Part shown: positions 1 to 8,004 of the stretch, piece by piece | Layout of the letters: every line of letters starts with the position of its first letter | How positions within the stretch are numbered: position 1 is the first letter of the stretch | NCBI GenBank assembly: GCA_039808025.1 | Contig: JBDHSK010000001.1 | Span: forward strand, 186,001 to 250,000 | DNA length: 64,000 nucleotides | Reading direction: 5' to 3' | Source: Sandaracinobacteroides sp039808025 | Lineage (GTDB): Bacteria > Pseudomonadota > Alphaproteobacteria > Sphingomonadales > Sphingomonadaceae | The notes under the pieces: model-generated | The model's input: the letters and a program-made list of their open reading frames with translations, nothing else | Databases searched by the model: none | What the model was told of the DNA's origin: nothing | Position numbers and translations under genes: made by a program

Positions 1-142
1 CTGCGATTTCCTGCACCACTTCCAGGAAGTTCCGCCCGGCCTTCCGGATCAGCGAGGGGTTGGTGGTGACCCCATCGAGCAGGCCGGTGGCAGCAAGATC
101 AGCAATCTGGGCGGTATCGGCGGTATCGACGAAGAATTTCAT
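1..142 (-). CDS. tal: Transaldolase / fructose-6-phosphate aldolase (TalC/MipB family), N-terminal part only
   Basis: The reverse strand begins with ATG at 142 and reads MKFFVDTADTAQIADL followed by DGVTTNPSLI. This is the opening strand and the TTNPSL signature of the small class I transaldolase family (about 215 residues). Only the first 47 residues lie in the window, so the Schiff-base lysine cannot be checked. The family transfers or cleaves dihydroxyacetone units between sugar phosphates in the non-oxidative pentose phosphate pathway. A GGAG-type ribosome site lies a few bases upstream. Sequence alone does not separate transaldolase from F6P aldolase activity. Confidence 0.9.
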   Translation of the reverse strand, partial: MKFFVDTADTAQIADLAATGLLDGVTTNPSLIRKAGRNFLEVVQEIA

Positions 143-321
143 GGGTTCCGGGCTCCGCTGAATCGGGATGACGCCCCTATGGCGCGAACCGCAGCACTTG
201 TCATGCCTGCTGGTGCCTGATGACAGGACTGAAATCGCCCATCCACCGGAAGTGTCGGAATTCTTTACATATTTCAAAACATCAAAAGTGCTAATATGTT
301 GATTTTCATAGCAAATTACTA

Positions 322-337
322 TGGCACGATAATTGCA
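322..337 (+). promoter_or_regulatory. Sigma-54 (RpoN) -24/-12 promoter
   Basis: The sequence TGGCACG-N4-TTGCA matches the RpoN consensus (TGGCACG-N4-TTGCW) at every defined position. It ends 39 bases before the ATG of the PEP-CTERM gene at 377, which leaves a normal leader. An AT-rich stretch with a TGT-N11-ACA dyad at 253-269 could bind an NtrC-class activator. PEP-CTERM/exopolysaccharide systems are known to carry an RpoN-dependent pair (PrsK/PrsR); its role here is inferred. Confidence 0.85.
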
Positions 338-376
338 TGCTGAAAATTACCAACAAACTGAATGGAGTAGCACACA

Positions 377-1063
377 ATGCTCAAGGCACTGATTCTGGCC
401 GGCGCACTGGCAGCGACGGCACCGGCACTGGCCGCTGGCACCCTGATCACCAGCGATGCCGGCTATACCGGGCGTGGGCTTGACCTTTCCGCCTTTGCCA
501 ACGGCAGCTACAACTTCACTTTCGGGCCGATCAATGTCGATGGCTACACCTTCACGGCGGCGCCCGGTGGTGGCGGCAATAGTGGCCAAGGCTCGGTCGT
601 CGGGCAAGGCCCCTATGGTCTTGGCTCCAACGGCTCCTTCGATCTGCCCGCCGTGTATATCGGTGTCGATTCGGGCACCGGCTATGCCCAGCTGCTGGGC
701 GATACCGGTTATGACCAGCTGGGCTTCTTCATCAACTATGCACCGGGTATTGGCGACGACGCCACCTTCTGGACGCTCGATGCCGCCGGCAACGTCATGG
801 ATGAATTCAACATCGCCGACCTCGCCCCGGTGGTCACCCCCGGCGGTTTCAACCAGTTTGAATTCCGTGGTGTCGCCTACGACGATGGCACCCAGATCTA
901 TGGGATGCGTTTTGGCGGCAACTACATCCTGTTGACGGGTACGGCCAATGGCGTTCCCAACCCCGGCGTCCCTGAGCCCGCCACCTGGGCGATGCTGATC
1001 GCCGGCTTCGGGCTGGTGGGTGCAGCAGCACGCCAGCGGCGGCGCAAGGCCACCTGCGCCTGA
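377..1063 (+). CDS. PEP-CTERM sorting-domain protein
   Basis: This 228-residue exported protein has a short signal peptide (LILAGALAATAPALA) and a glycine- and aromatic-rich, cysteine-poor body. It ends with a PEP-CTERM tail: PEPATWA, a hydrophobic stretch (MLIAGFGLVGAAA) and the basic end RQRRRK. The family's known fate is recognition and cleavage by an exosortase, then release or surface display, often linked to exopolysaccharide or floc formation. The body matches no enzyme family I recognise. An excellent RpoN promoter lies directly upstream, so expression is probably activator-dependent. The exosortase is not in the window. Confidence 0.9.
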   Translation: MLKALILAGALAATAPALAAGTLITSDAGYTGRGLDLSAFANGSYNFTFGPINVDGYTFTAAPGGGGNSGQGSVVGQGPYGLGSNGSFDLPAVYIGVDSGTGYAQLLGDTGYDQLGFFINYAPGIGDDATFWTLDAAGNVMDEFNIADLAPVVTPGGFNQFEFRGVAYDDGTQIYGMRFGGNYILLTGTANGVPNPGVPEPATWAMLIAGFGLVGAAARQRRRKATCA

Positions 1064-1095
1064 ACGCTGCGCCTGAACGCCTGACGATAGTCAGC

Positions 1096-1647
1096 TTATC
1101 CGGCGAAACCGCCGGAGTTCAGAAACGCGATCTCCTCGGGCGTGGAAACACGCCCGAGGATGGCATTGCGGTGTGGAAAACGCCCGAAGCGGGCGATGAT
1201 GTCGCGGTGGATTTCGGCAAAGCGCAAGGTTTCGCCCCCCAGCGGCTGCGTCAGCGCCACGGCGCGCTGCTGGTTGGCCAGCACTTCGGAATGCTCCAAG
1301 GCCAGATAGAAAAACGGCCGTAACAACTCTTCGGTTGCCAGATCATGCCCGGCGCCAATCGCCTCGTCGGCCAGCTGCAGCGCCAGCGCATCAGAAGCAA
1401 ACATGCGCGGCGTATTGCGGAAGGCGTTGCGGGGGAATTGATCAAGCAGGATCTGCAACGCCAGCGCCCCCTGCGGGCTGGCCTGCCAGCCGGTCAGTTG
1501 GCCGGCAGCCGCCCGTTCGTGCAGGGCCAGAAACCGCGCGCGAAAATCGGCATCGAAAGCCTCGTCCTTGGCGAACCAGTGGGCTGGCCCTGCCTGTTTC
1601 CAGAAACTTACCACGTCTGCAGCAGTGGTGGCGGGGGTGTTGGTCAT
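1096..1647 (-). CDS. DUF924 family protein
   Basis: The start is placed at the ATG at 1647, giving 183 residues (MTNTPATTAADVVSFW). It shares one base with the queE stop codon (TGATG), which suggests translational coupling. The reading frame stays open upstream, but that part is the shadow of queE. Recognisable family features are the FW near the N-terminus, the central LLDQFPRN and the later HRDIIARFGRFPHRN. DUF924 proteins are alpha-helical, TPR-like and of unknown role. Its place as third gene of the queC-queE unit is the only functional hint. Confidence 0.88.
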   Translation of the reverse strand: MTNTPATTAADVVSFWKQAGPAHWFAKDEAFDADFRARFLALHERAAAGQLTGWQASPQGALALQILLDQFPRNAFRNTPRMFASDALALQLADEAIGAGHDLATEELLRPFFYLALEHSEVLANQQRAVALTQPLGGETLRFAEIHRDIIARFGRFPHRNAILGRVSTPEEIAFLNSGGFAG

Positions 1648-2276
1648 CAGGGCATTCCAGTCAGCTTGTGAGTCTGCAACGACAGTCGCCAGCGCGGGTG
1701 CGACAGGCAATAGGCAATCGTTGCCTTGAGGTTGGCGGCAGCATCCGGCCCATCCATAGGTTGCAGAAAGAAATGTGCGAACCCCCAGTCCGTAAACTGT
1801 TCCGGGTCTACCCCTTCCTGCGGAAACACCAGCTTCAGCTCGTTCCCCCGGCGCTGCACGGTAGTGGCGCGCGCCTTGGGGCTGATGCACAGCCAGTCGA
1901 TCCCGTCGGGTGCCGCAATGGTTCCGTTTGATTCAACGGCAATGCGGAACCCCTGCGCATGAAGGGCGGCAATAAGCGCCGCATCCAGTTGCAACAGTGG
2001 CTCGCCACCCGTCACCACCACCAGCCGATGTGCGGGCGCGTCCCCCCAGCAGCTGGCAACGGCGGCTGACAGCACCCCTGCATCAGCGAACTTGCCGCCC
2101 CCCACTCCGTCGGTGCCGACAAAATCGGTATCGCAGAAGCGGCAGACGGCGCTTGCGCGGTCTGCCTCGCGCCCGGTCCACAGGTTGCAGCCGGCAAAGC
2201 GCAGGAACACAGCGCGCATCCCGGTCTGGGCACCTTCCCCTTGCAGGGTGAGGAACATTTCCTTTACGGAATACAT
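1647..2276 (-). CDS. queE: 7-carboxy-7-deazaguanine synthase (radical SAM)
   Basis: QueE rearranges 6-carboxytetrahydropterin to 7-carboxy-7-deazaguanine, the second dedicated step toward queuosine. The protein has 209 residues and starts MYSVKEMFLTLQGEG, the typical QueE opening. The SAM/[4Fe-4S] cysteines lie in CNLWTG...CRFCDTDF, with an extended spacing between the first and second cysteines as in several QueE clades. TGGEPLLQ is the SAM-binding GGE motif. The 5' end overlaps queC by 13 bases and the 3' end touches the DUF924 gene, so the three form one transcription unit. Confidence 0.95.
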   Translation of the reverse strand: MYSVKEMFLTLQGEGAQTGMRAVFLRFAGCNLWTGREADRASAVCRFCDTDFVGTDGVGGGKFADAGVLSAAVASCWGDAPAHRLVVVTGGEPLLQLDAALIAALHAQGFRIAVESNGTIAAPDGIDWLCISPKARATTVQRRGNELKLVFPQEGVDPEQFTDWGFAHFFLQPMDGPDAAANLKATIAYCLSHPRWRLSLQTHKLTGMP

Positions 2277-3004
2277 GCATACTCCGTCGGGTCAGCGACG
2301 CCGGCATCAACAAAGCCCTTGTGACGCAGGCGGCAACTGTCACACCGTCCGCAATGGCGGCCATCGTCCGTCGGGTCATAGCACGACCAGGTGCTGGAAA
2401 GATCAAGGCCACTGGCAACGGCGGCCTGTACGATACCGCTCTTGCCAAGGGACATCAGCGGGGTGTGAACGCGAAACCGGGTTTCCCCCTCCACACCGGC
2501 GCGGGTTGCGACATTGGCCATCGCCTCGAAGGCGGTGATGAATTCCGGGCGACAATCAGGGTATCCGGAATAATCGAGTGCGTTGACGCCGATCACCAGG
2601 TCGAAAGCCCCCACCGCCTCGGCCAGCCCCAGCGCCACCGACAGGAAAATGGTGTTGCGCGCCGGCACATAGGTAACCGGCACCCGCCCCTCCTCGACCC
2701 CGCCCTTGGGCACGGCAATCGCATCGTCGGTCAGCGCCGACCCGCCAAAGCGCCGCAGATCGAGCGGCAGAACGATATGCTGCACCACGTCGTGCTGGCG
2801 GGCGATCGCGGCAGCAGCCTGCAGTTCGCGGCGGTTGCGCTGGTTGTAGTCGATCGTAAGTGCATGCACCCGCGCCCCGGCCCCGGTCGTCAGGGCAAGG
2901 CAGGTGCTGCTGTCGAGCCCGCCCGACAGCAGCACAACCACCGGTTTTCCAGCAACGGGCCGGGCGAAAGATTTGATATCGATCACGGAAACTCCTGAAA
3001 TCAA
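2264..3004 (-). CDS. queC: 7-cyano-7-deazaguanine (preQ0) synthase
   Basis: QueC uses ATP and ammonia to convert 7-carboxy-7-deazaguanine to preQ0. The 246-residue protein carries the N-type PP-loop SGGLDSS at residues 27-33. A C-terminal zinc site is visible in SCYDP...HCGRCDSCRLR. It is the first gene of the queC-queE-DUF924 unit and is transcribed away from hemA across a 104-base gap. I see no convincing preQ1 riboswitch in that gap. An internal ATG could shorten the N-terminus by a few residues. Confidence 0.95.
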   Translation of the reverse strand: MISGVSVIDIKSFARPVAGKPVVVLLSGGLDSSTCLALTTGAGARVHALTIDYNQRNRRELQAAAAIARQHDVVQHIVLPLDLRRFGGSALTDDAIAVPKGGVEEGRVPVTYVPARNTIFLSVALGLAEAVGAFDLVIGVNALDYSGYPDCRPEFITAFEAMANVATRAGVEGETRFRVHTPLMSLGKSGIVQAAVASGLDLSSTWSCYDPTDDGRHCGRCDSCRLRHKGFVDAGVADPTEYACIP

Positions 3005-3108
3005 CGCCGATATGGACGAACGGGTGCGGCATTGCTACGCTTGCATCTGCGGCCGCATGCGGGCATGGCGCATGCATACAGGCATGACAGCCGAAGGAAG
3101 GCACGACA

Positions 3109-4332
3109 TTGGTCGATTACAGCCAGATTTTCAAGGAAGCCATTGATCGTCTCCACGAGGAAGGCCGTTATCGGGTCTTCATCGATATCCTGCGCAACAA
3201 GGGTCAATACCCCAACGCCCGCTGCTTTGCCGGACACAATGGCCCTAAGCCGATCACCGTCTGGTGCTCGAACGACTATCTCGGCATGGGCCAGCACCCC
3301 GATGTCGCTGCCGCCATGGAGGAAGCGCTCCATGATGTCGGCGCCGGTTCGGGCGGCACCCGCAACATCGGCGGCAACACCCACTACCATATTGATCTTG
3401 AAGCCGAACTCGCCGATCTCCACGCGAAGGAAGCGGCGCTGCTGTTCACCTCGGGCTATGTCTCGAACGAGGCGGCGCTGTCCACTCTGGGCAAGCTGCT
3501 GCCGGGCTGCATCATCTTTTCAGACGAACTGAACCACGCCTCGATGATCGCCGGCATCCGCCATTCCGGCTGTGAAAAGCAGGTGTGGCGCCACAACGAC
3601 CTCGCCCATCTTGAGGAACTGCTTGCCGCCGCCGACCCAGAGGCACCCAAGCTGATCGCCTTCGAATCCGTCTATTCGATGGATGGCGATATCGCCCCCA
3701 TTCACGCCATCTGCGACCTTGCCGACAAATATGGCGCCCTTACCTACCTCGATGAAGTACATGCCGTGGGCATGTATGGCGCGCGCGGCGGCGGCGTATC
3801 CGAACGCGACAATGCCGCACACCGGCTCACCATCATCGAGGGAACCCTCGCCAAGGCCTTCGGGGTGATGGGCGGCTACATCACCGCCAACCGCGACATC
3901 ATCGACTGCATCCGCAGCTATGCGCCCGGCTTCATCTTCACCACCTCGCTGTCGCCGGTGCTGGTGGCCGGTGCCCTTGCCAGCGTACGGCACCTCAAGT
4001 CCTCGACGATCGAGCGCGAGCGTCAGCAGTGGGCCGCTGCCCACCTGAAGGCGCTGATGGCGAAATCGGGGCTACCCGTGATGGACAGCATGTCGCACAT
4101 CGTGCCGCTGCTGGTGGGATGCCCGATAAAAGCCAAGAAAATCAGCGATATCCTGCTGGCGGAATATGGGGTCTATGTGCAACCCATCAACTACCCGACG
4201 GTGCCGCGCGGCACCGAACGGCTGCGCTTCACCCCCGGGCCTATACACACCGAGGCGATGATGGCGGAACTGGTGGCCGCCCTTGTCGAGATCTGGGACC
4301 GGCTGGACATGCGCGAGGTGCGCGCCGCCTGA
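3109..4332 (+). CDS. hemA: 5-aminolevulinate synthase
   Basis: This enzyme condenses glycine and succinyl-CoA to 5-aminolevulinate, starting heme synthesis by the C4 (Shemin) route used by alphaproteobacteria. The 407-residue protein belongs to the alpha-oxoamine synthase family, with SNDYLGMGQHP near residue 55, GSGGTRNIGG near 80-89 and the PLP lysine K249 in EGTLAKAFG. The start is taken as TTG at 3109 because a GAAGGAAG ribosome site lies at the right distance and VDYSQIFKEA is the family's normal N-terminus. It stands alone, with valS 110 bases downstream. Confidence 0.95.
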   Translation: MVDYSQIFKEAIDRLHEEGRYRVFIDILRNKGQYPNARCFAGHNGPKPITVWCSNDYLGMGQHPDVAAAMEEALHDVGAGSGGTRNIGGNTHYHIDLEAELADLHAKEAALLFTSGYVSNEAALSTLGKLLPGCIIFSDELNHASMIAGIRHSGCEKQVWRHNDLAHLEELLAAADPEAPKLIAFESVYSMDGDIAPIHAICDLADKYGALTYLDEVHAVGMYGARGGGVSERDNAAHRLTIIEGTLAKAFGVMGGYITANRDIIDCIRSYAPGFIFTTSLSPVLVAGALASVRHLKSSTIERERQQWAAAHLKALMAKSGLPVMDSMSHIVPLLVGCPIKAKKISDILLAEYGVYVQPINYPTVPRGTERLRFTPGPIHTEAMMAELVAALVEIWDRLDMREVRAA

Positions 4333-4442
4333 GGCCAAGGCCCGCGGTCTGCACCCTGTCAAGGAGCCCGCCCGAGCCTACGACCTGAATCTGTCGCCAT
4401 CGCCGCTTCCCTCTGTGGCCTGCTGCCGGTAGGAAGCCGGCT

Positions 4443-7061
4443 ATGCTGGAAAAGACATTCGAACCCGCCGCGATCGAAGCCCGCTGGTATGCCCACTGGG
4501 AGGAAGGCGGCGCCTTCCGCCCGGAGCGCCCCGACGCCACCCCGTTCACCATCATGTTGCCGCCGCCCAATGTCACCGGGGTGCTGCACATCGGCCATGC
4601 GCTCGACCAGACCCTGCAGGACATACTGATTCGCTGGCAGCGGCTGCAGGGACGCGACGCCCGCTGGGTGGTGGGCACCGACCATGCCGGAATCGCCACG
4701 CAGATGGTGGTGGAACGTCAGCTGGTCACCCAGGGGATCGATCGCCGCGACATCGGCCGCGCGGCGTTCCTCGACCATGTGTGGGCGTGGAAGGAACAAT
4801 CGGGAGGCGCCATCACCCGGCAGATGCGCCGTCTTGGCGCCTCGTGCGACTGGGGGAACGAGCGCTTCACCATGGACGAGGGGCTGTCGAGAGCGGTGGT
4901 CGAGGCCTTTGTGCGCCTGCATGAACGCGGCCTCATCTATCGCGACAAGCGGCTGGTGAACTGGGACCCAAAGTTTGAAACCGCCATTTCCGACCTCGAG
5001 GTGGAAACACGCGAGGTGGCCGGCCATTTCTGGCATCTGCGTTATCCGCTGGCCGATGGTTCGGGCCATCTGGTGGTGGCGACCACCCGGCCCGAAACCA
5101 TGCTGGGCGACACCGCGGTTGCCGTGAACCCCGAAGATGATCGCTACAAGGCCATGGTCGGCAAGATGGTGGCTCACCCGCTGACCGGCCGGCAGATTCC
5201 GGTGATCGCCGATGAATGGGCCGACCCGGAACTGGGTTCGGGGGTGGTGAAAATCACGCCGGCACATGATTTCAACGACTGGGCCGTCTATGAACGCCAC
5301 CGCGACATCGGCTGGATCAACGTGCTCGACAGCCGCGCCTGCATCCTTTCTGACCCCGGTATTCCCGTTGCCTACCATGGGCTTGACCGCTTCGAGGCAC
5401 GCAAACGCATCGTCGCCGATCTGGAATCGCTTGGCCTGCTCGACCATATCGAGGACAAGCCGGTGCAGGTGCCGCACGGCGACCGTTCGGGCGCGGTAAT
5501 CGAGCCATGGCTCACTGACCAGTGGTGGGTGGATACGGCCAGGCTGGCGCAGGAAGCACGCACAGCCGTTGCCGATGGCCGCACGCAGTTCGTTCCGAAA
5601 ACATGGGAAAAAACCTATTTCAACTGGCTTGATACCATCGAACCCTGGTGCATTTCGCGGCAACTGTGGTGGGGCCACAGGATTCCTGCTTGGTATGCCA
5701 GCGATGGCCGGGTCATAGTCGCCCGCACTGCCGAAGAAGCGCAAGCCATGGCCCCTGGCGAACCGCTGACGCAGGACGACGACGTTCTCGATACCTGGTT
5801 TTCCTCGGGCCTGTGGCCGTTCGCGACCCTTGGCTGGCCGGAACAGACGGCTGATCTCGCCCGCCATTACCCCGGCGATGTGCTGGTGACGGCGTTCGAC
5901 ATCATCTTTTTCTGGGTGGCCCGCATGATGATGCAGGGCCTTGAAATGATGGGCGACGTGCCGTTTCGCACCGTCTACATTCACGGTCTGGTGCGCGACA
6001 AGGCGGGCCAGAAGATGTCGAAGTCGAAGGGCAATGCCGTCGACCCGCTGGAACTGGTCGACCGTTATGGCGCCGATGCCCTGCGCATGACGATGGCCGC
6101 CAGCGAAAGCCAGGGCCGCGACGTGAAGTTCGACGAAAAGCGGGTGGAAGGCTATCGCAACTTCGCCACCAAGCTGTGGAATGCCGTGCGGTTTGCCGAA
6201 GCGCAGGGCGTAGTGGCCGGCTCTGGCGCGCGTCCGGTTGCCCGCCATGGTATCAACCAGTGGATTCTTGCCGAATGTGACGCCATGGTCCGCGACGCGA
6301 CCAGCGCCCTTGAAGCCTTTCGCTACGATCATTATGCCCAGGCGCTCTACCAGTTCGTGTGGAGCCGCTTTTGCGACTGGTATCTGGAACTGGCGAAACC
6401 ACTGCTGGCCGAAGCCAGCACCGACCGCCAGGAAACCCAGGCCGTTGCCGGATATGTCATCGACCGGATTCTGGTGTGTCTGCACCCGGTCATGCCCTTC
6501 ATCACCGAGGAATTGTGGCACGCCCTTGGCCAGCGCCAGCATGACCTGATCGCCGGCAGTTGGCCGCAGCCGCCCCTCGCCACCTCGAGCGACGCCGCCG
6601 ACGAGATCGTCTGGCTGATCGACCTGATCACCGCCATCCGTTCGGCACGATCGGCGCTGAACGTGCCGCCGGCAGCGCGCCTGGTGCTACATGTGTGCGA
6701 AGGCGATACCGCGACGCTTGCCCGGCTTGAGGCCTACCGGCCTGCTCTTGAACGGCTGGCGCGAATCGAGACGGTTGTTGCCGGCCCGGCGCCAGCGGGC
6801 GGTTCGGCGCAACTGGTGGTGGATGGGGCGGGCTATGCCCTGCCACTGCACGGAGTCATCGATCTGGCGGCCGAGCGGGCACGGCTCGAGAAATCGGTTG
6901 CTGCTGCCAGCAAGGAAGCTGCTGCCCTGCGCGGGCGCCTTGCCAATGCCGGGTTCGTGGAGCGCGCCCGCCCCGAAGCAGTTGAAAAGGCACAGCAGGA
7001 TCTGGCGGCACGCGAGGACGAAGTGAAACGCCTGAGCGCTGCGCTCGACGCGCTCGGCTGA
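4443..7061 (+). CDS. valS: Valyl-tRNA synthetase
   Basis: This class I synthetase has 872 residues. HIGH lies at residues 49-52 and KMSKS at 524-528. The CP1 editing domain contains the TTRPETMLGDTA motif, a tRNA-binding region follows, and the C-terminus ends in a valine-type coiled-coil arm (heptad-rich from about residue 810). It charges tRNA-Val and edits mischarged threonine. The ribosome site is TAGGA. A hairpin follows the stop codon. A 727-residue open frame lies fully antisense to it and is a codon-usage shadow. Confidence 0.97.
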   Translation: MLEKTFEPAAIEARWYAHWEEGGAFRPERPDATPFTIMLPPPNVTGVLHIGHALDQTLQDILIRWQRLQGRDARWVVGTDHAGIATQMVVERQLVTQGIDRRDIGRAAFLDHVWAWKEQSGGAITRQMRRLGASCDWGNERFTMDEGLSRAVVEAFVRLHERGLIYRDKRLVNWDPKFETAISDLEVETREVAGHFWHLRYPLADGSGHLVVATTRPETMLGDTAVAVNPEDDRYKAMVGKMVAHPLTGRQIPVIADEWADPELGSGVVKITPAHDFNDWAVYERHRDIGWINVLDSRACILSDPGIPVAYHGLDRFEARKRIVADLESLGLLDHIEDKPVQVPHGDRSGAVIEPWLTDQWWVDTARLAQEARTAVADGRTQFVPKTWEKTYFNWLDTIEPWCISRQLWWGHRIPAWYASDGRVIVARTAEEAQAMAPGEPLTQDDDVLDTWFSSGLWPFATLGWPEQTADLARHYPGDVLVTAFDIIFFWVARMMMQGLEMMGDVPFRTVYIHGLVRDKAGQKMSKSKGNAVDPLELVDRYGADALRMTMAASESQGRDVKFDEKRVEGYRNFATKLWNAVRFAEAQGVVAGSGARPVARHGINQWILAECDAMVRDATSALEAFRYDHYAQALYQFVWSRFCDWYLELAKPLLAEASTDRQETQAVAGYVIDRILVCLHPVMPFITEELWHALGQRQHDLIAGSWPQPPLATSSDAADEIVWLIDLITAIRSARSALNVPPAARLVLHVCEGDTATLARLEAYRPALERLARIETVVAGPAPAGGSAQLVVDGAGYALPLHGVIDLAAERARLEKSVAAASKEAAALRGRLANAGFVERARPEAVEKAQQDLAAREDEVKRLSAALDALG

Positions 7062-7065
7062 ATGC

Positions 7066-7100
7066 AGGGCGGACGGCACCCCCTCCGATGCCGCCCTTCT
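7066..7100 (+). terminator. Candidate intrinsic terminator of valS
   Basis: Directly after the valS stop, GGGCGG pairs with CCGCCC (or GGGC/GCCC plus GGCA/TGCC) around a C-rich loop, and TTCTT follows. The T-tract is short, so efficiency is uncertain. The position between convergent genes fits a terminator. Confidence 0.5.
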
Positions 7101-7180
7101 TGCTGCCCCCCGATTAACCCATTGGCGGGGCATCGCGGTTATGGTGGGTGAATGTCACCTGCCATTCCCGCCTCTGCTCG

Positions 7181-7588
7181 TTATGCCTCGATGGTCAGCG
7201 CCTCGATCCGGATTCGCAGATCCAGCCAGCCGTCGGGTGACATTTTACCGAGACTGTCAACCATGGTGAATTCGGCAAGAAAGTGGTTGTTGATGGCCAG
7301 ATCCGGATCATCGAGCAACACCTTCAGCCGTTCGTAGGCGTCGCTGACTTGCGCCTCTTCCCCGCACAATCGCACATCAAGCCGGTGGCGCATTTCGGAA
7401 AACGTCAGGCTGGCCCACGGTTCGGACTGGCTGTTCTCGATAATCAGGCCGCGCTGCGCGACCGGTTCCACGCCATCCGTGAAATCGGGTGGACGGGTCA
7501 ACCAGCCGGCAAGGGCCTGGTCAGCGGCAATCGCCTGACGAATGGCGCGCAACAGCCCGACATGCGCATCTGTCAACATGGTGCACAT
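7181..7588 (-). CDS. DUF3168-like protein (phage/GTA tail-terminator family), isolated
   Basis: This 135-residue protein starts at ATG 7588, which overlaps the stop of the upstream small gene (TGATG). The layout fits DUF3168: a helical start (LLRAIRQAIAADQALAGWL), a middle strand with HRLDVRL, a helix ERLKVLLDDPDL, and a last strand pair ending DLRIRIEAL. In gene transfer agents and siphophages this family forms the tail terminator. No other tail, capsid or terminase gene is nearby, so this is either a relic or a co-opted gene. The assignment rests on overall pattern and is moderate. Confidence 0.55.
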   Translation of the reverse strand: MCTMLTDAHVGLLRAIRQAIAADQALAGWLTRPPDFTDGVEPVAQRGLIIENSQSEPWASLTFSEMRHRLDVRLCGEEAQVSDAYERLKVLLDDPDLAINNHFLAEFTMVDSLGKMSPDGWLDLRIRIEALTIEA

Positions 7589-7854
7589 CAGATCACCCCG
7601 CCGCAACCAGACGACCCGGAGCGTCGTTCCCGCGAGACCCGTCGCAACATTGCCGACTTGCTGTCGGAATCCGGCAGCGCCGATACCCGGTTCATGACAT
7701 ATTCGCGCACGCGCTTTTCCATCGCCGGCCCCGGCTGGCGACCACGGCGCAGATCATGCACCAATCGTGGATCGCGGACACTCTCCCTTCCAAACCGGGA
7801 CGGCGGCACGTTCGTCAACCTGAGACATGCTTCGATTTCACCCAACAGCGACAT
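7588..7854 (-). CDS. Small conserved hypothetical protein (88 aa)
   Basis: The ORF starts at ATG 7854 behind a GGAG ribosome site and ends one base into the start of the DUF3168-like gene, so the pair is probably coupled. The sequence is basic and looks helical, with a SRFGRESVRDPRLVHDLRRG core. From memory, short proteins with an RFGR...DP-x-hydrophobic-V-x-x-LR-x-GR pattern recur in alphaproteobacteria without a known role. It lies back-to-back with the S24 regulator gene, so it may share its control region. Confidence 0.6.
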   Translation of the reverse strand: MSLLGEIEACLRLTNVPPSRFGRESVRDPRLVHDLRRGRQPGPAMEKRVREYVMNRVSALPDSDSKSAMLRRVSRERRSGSSGCGGVI

Positions 7855-7980
7855 GGCTTCACAGCTCCTGATTGCGACCCGCTTTTCTATTTCGCCGCAT
7901 TCAACTCCAGGTGCCGCATGGTCCCGTCCACCATCTGCGCGACCCCTTCCCGAATCGGACAGGGGTGAGCCTGATAAGAA

Positions 7981-8002
7981 TTATCCTACTAGTCTAGGAA
8001 AA
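7981..8002. promoter_or_regulatory. Inverted repeat upstream of the S24 regulator, candidate operator
   Basis: TCCTA (7984-7988), a six-base spacer and TAGGA (7995-7999) form a dyad. Extending the arms to TTATCCTA/TAGGAAAA adds one mismatch. The right arm contains the AGGA ribosome site of the gene starting at 8005. A repressor bound here could block both transcription and initiation, which would fit autoregulation. No binding data support this. Confidence 0.45.
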
Positions 8003-8004
8003 AA

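Noticed and set aside
3005..3108. preQ1 riboswitch before queC
   Set aside because: No short pseudoknot-type hairpin followed by an A-rich tail could be found in this GC-rich gap.
4359..6542. 727-codon open frame antisense to valS
   Set aside because: valS is certain from HIGH, KMSKS and editing motifs. The antisense product has no recognisable domain or ribosome site and is a typical high-GC shadow.
7181..7854. Prophage or complete gene transfer agent cluster
   Set aside because: Only one tail-family-like gene is seen; no terminase, portal, capsid, integrase or attachment repeats lie nearby.
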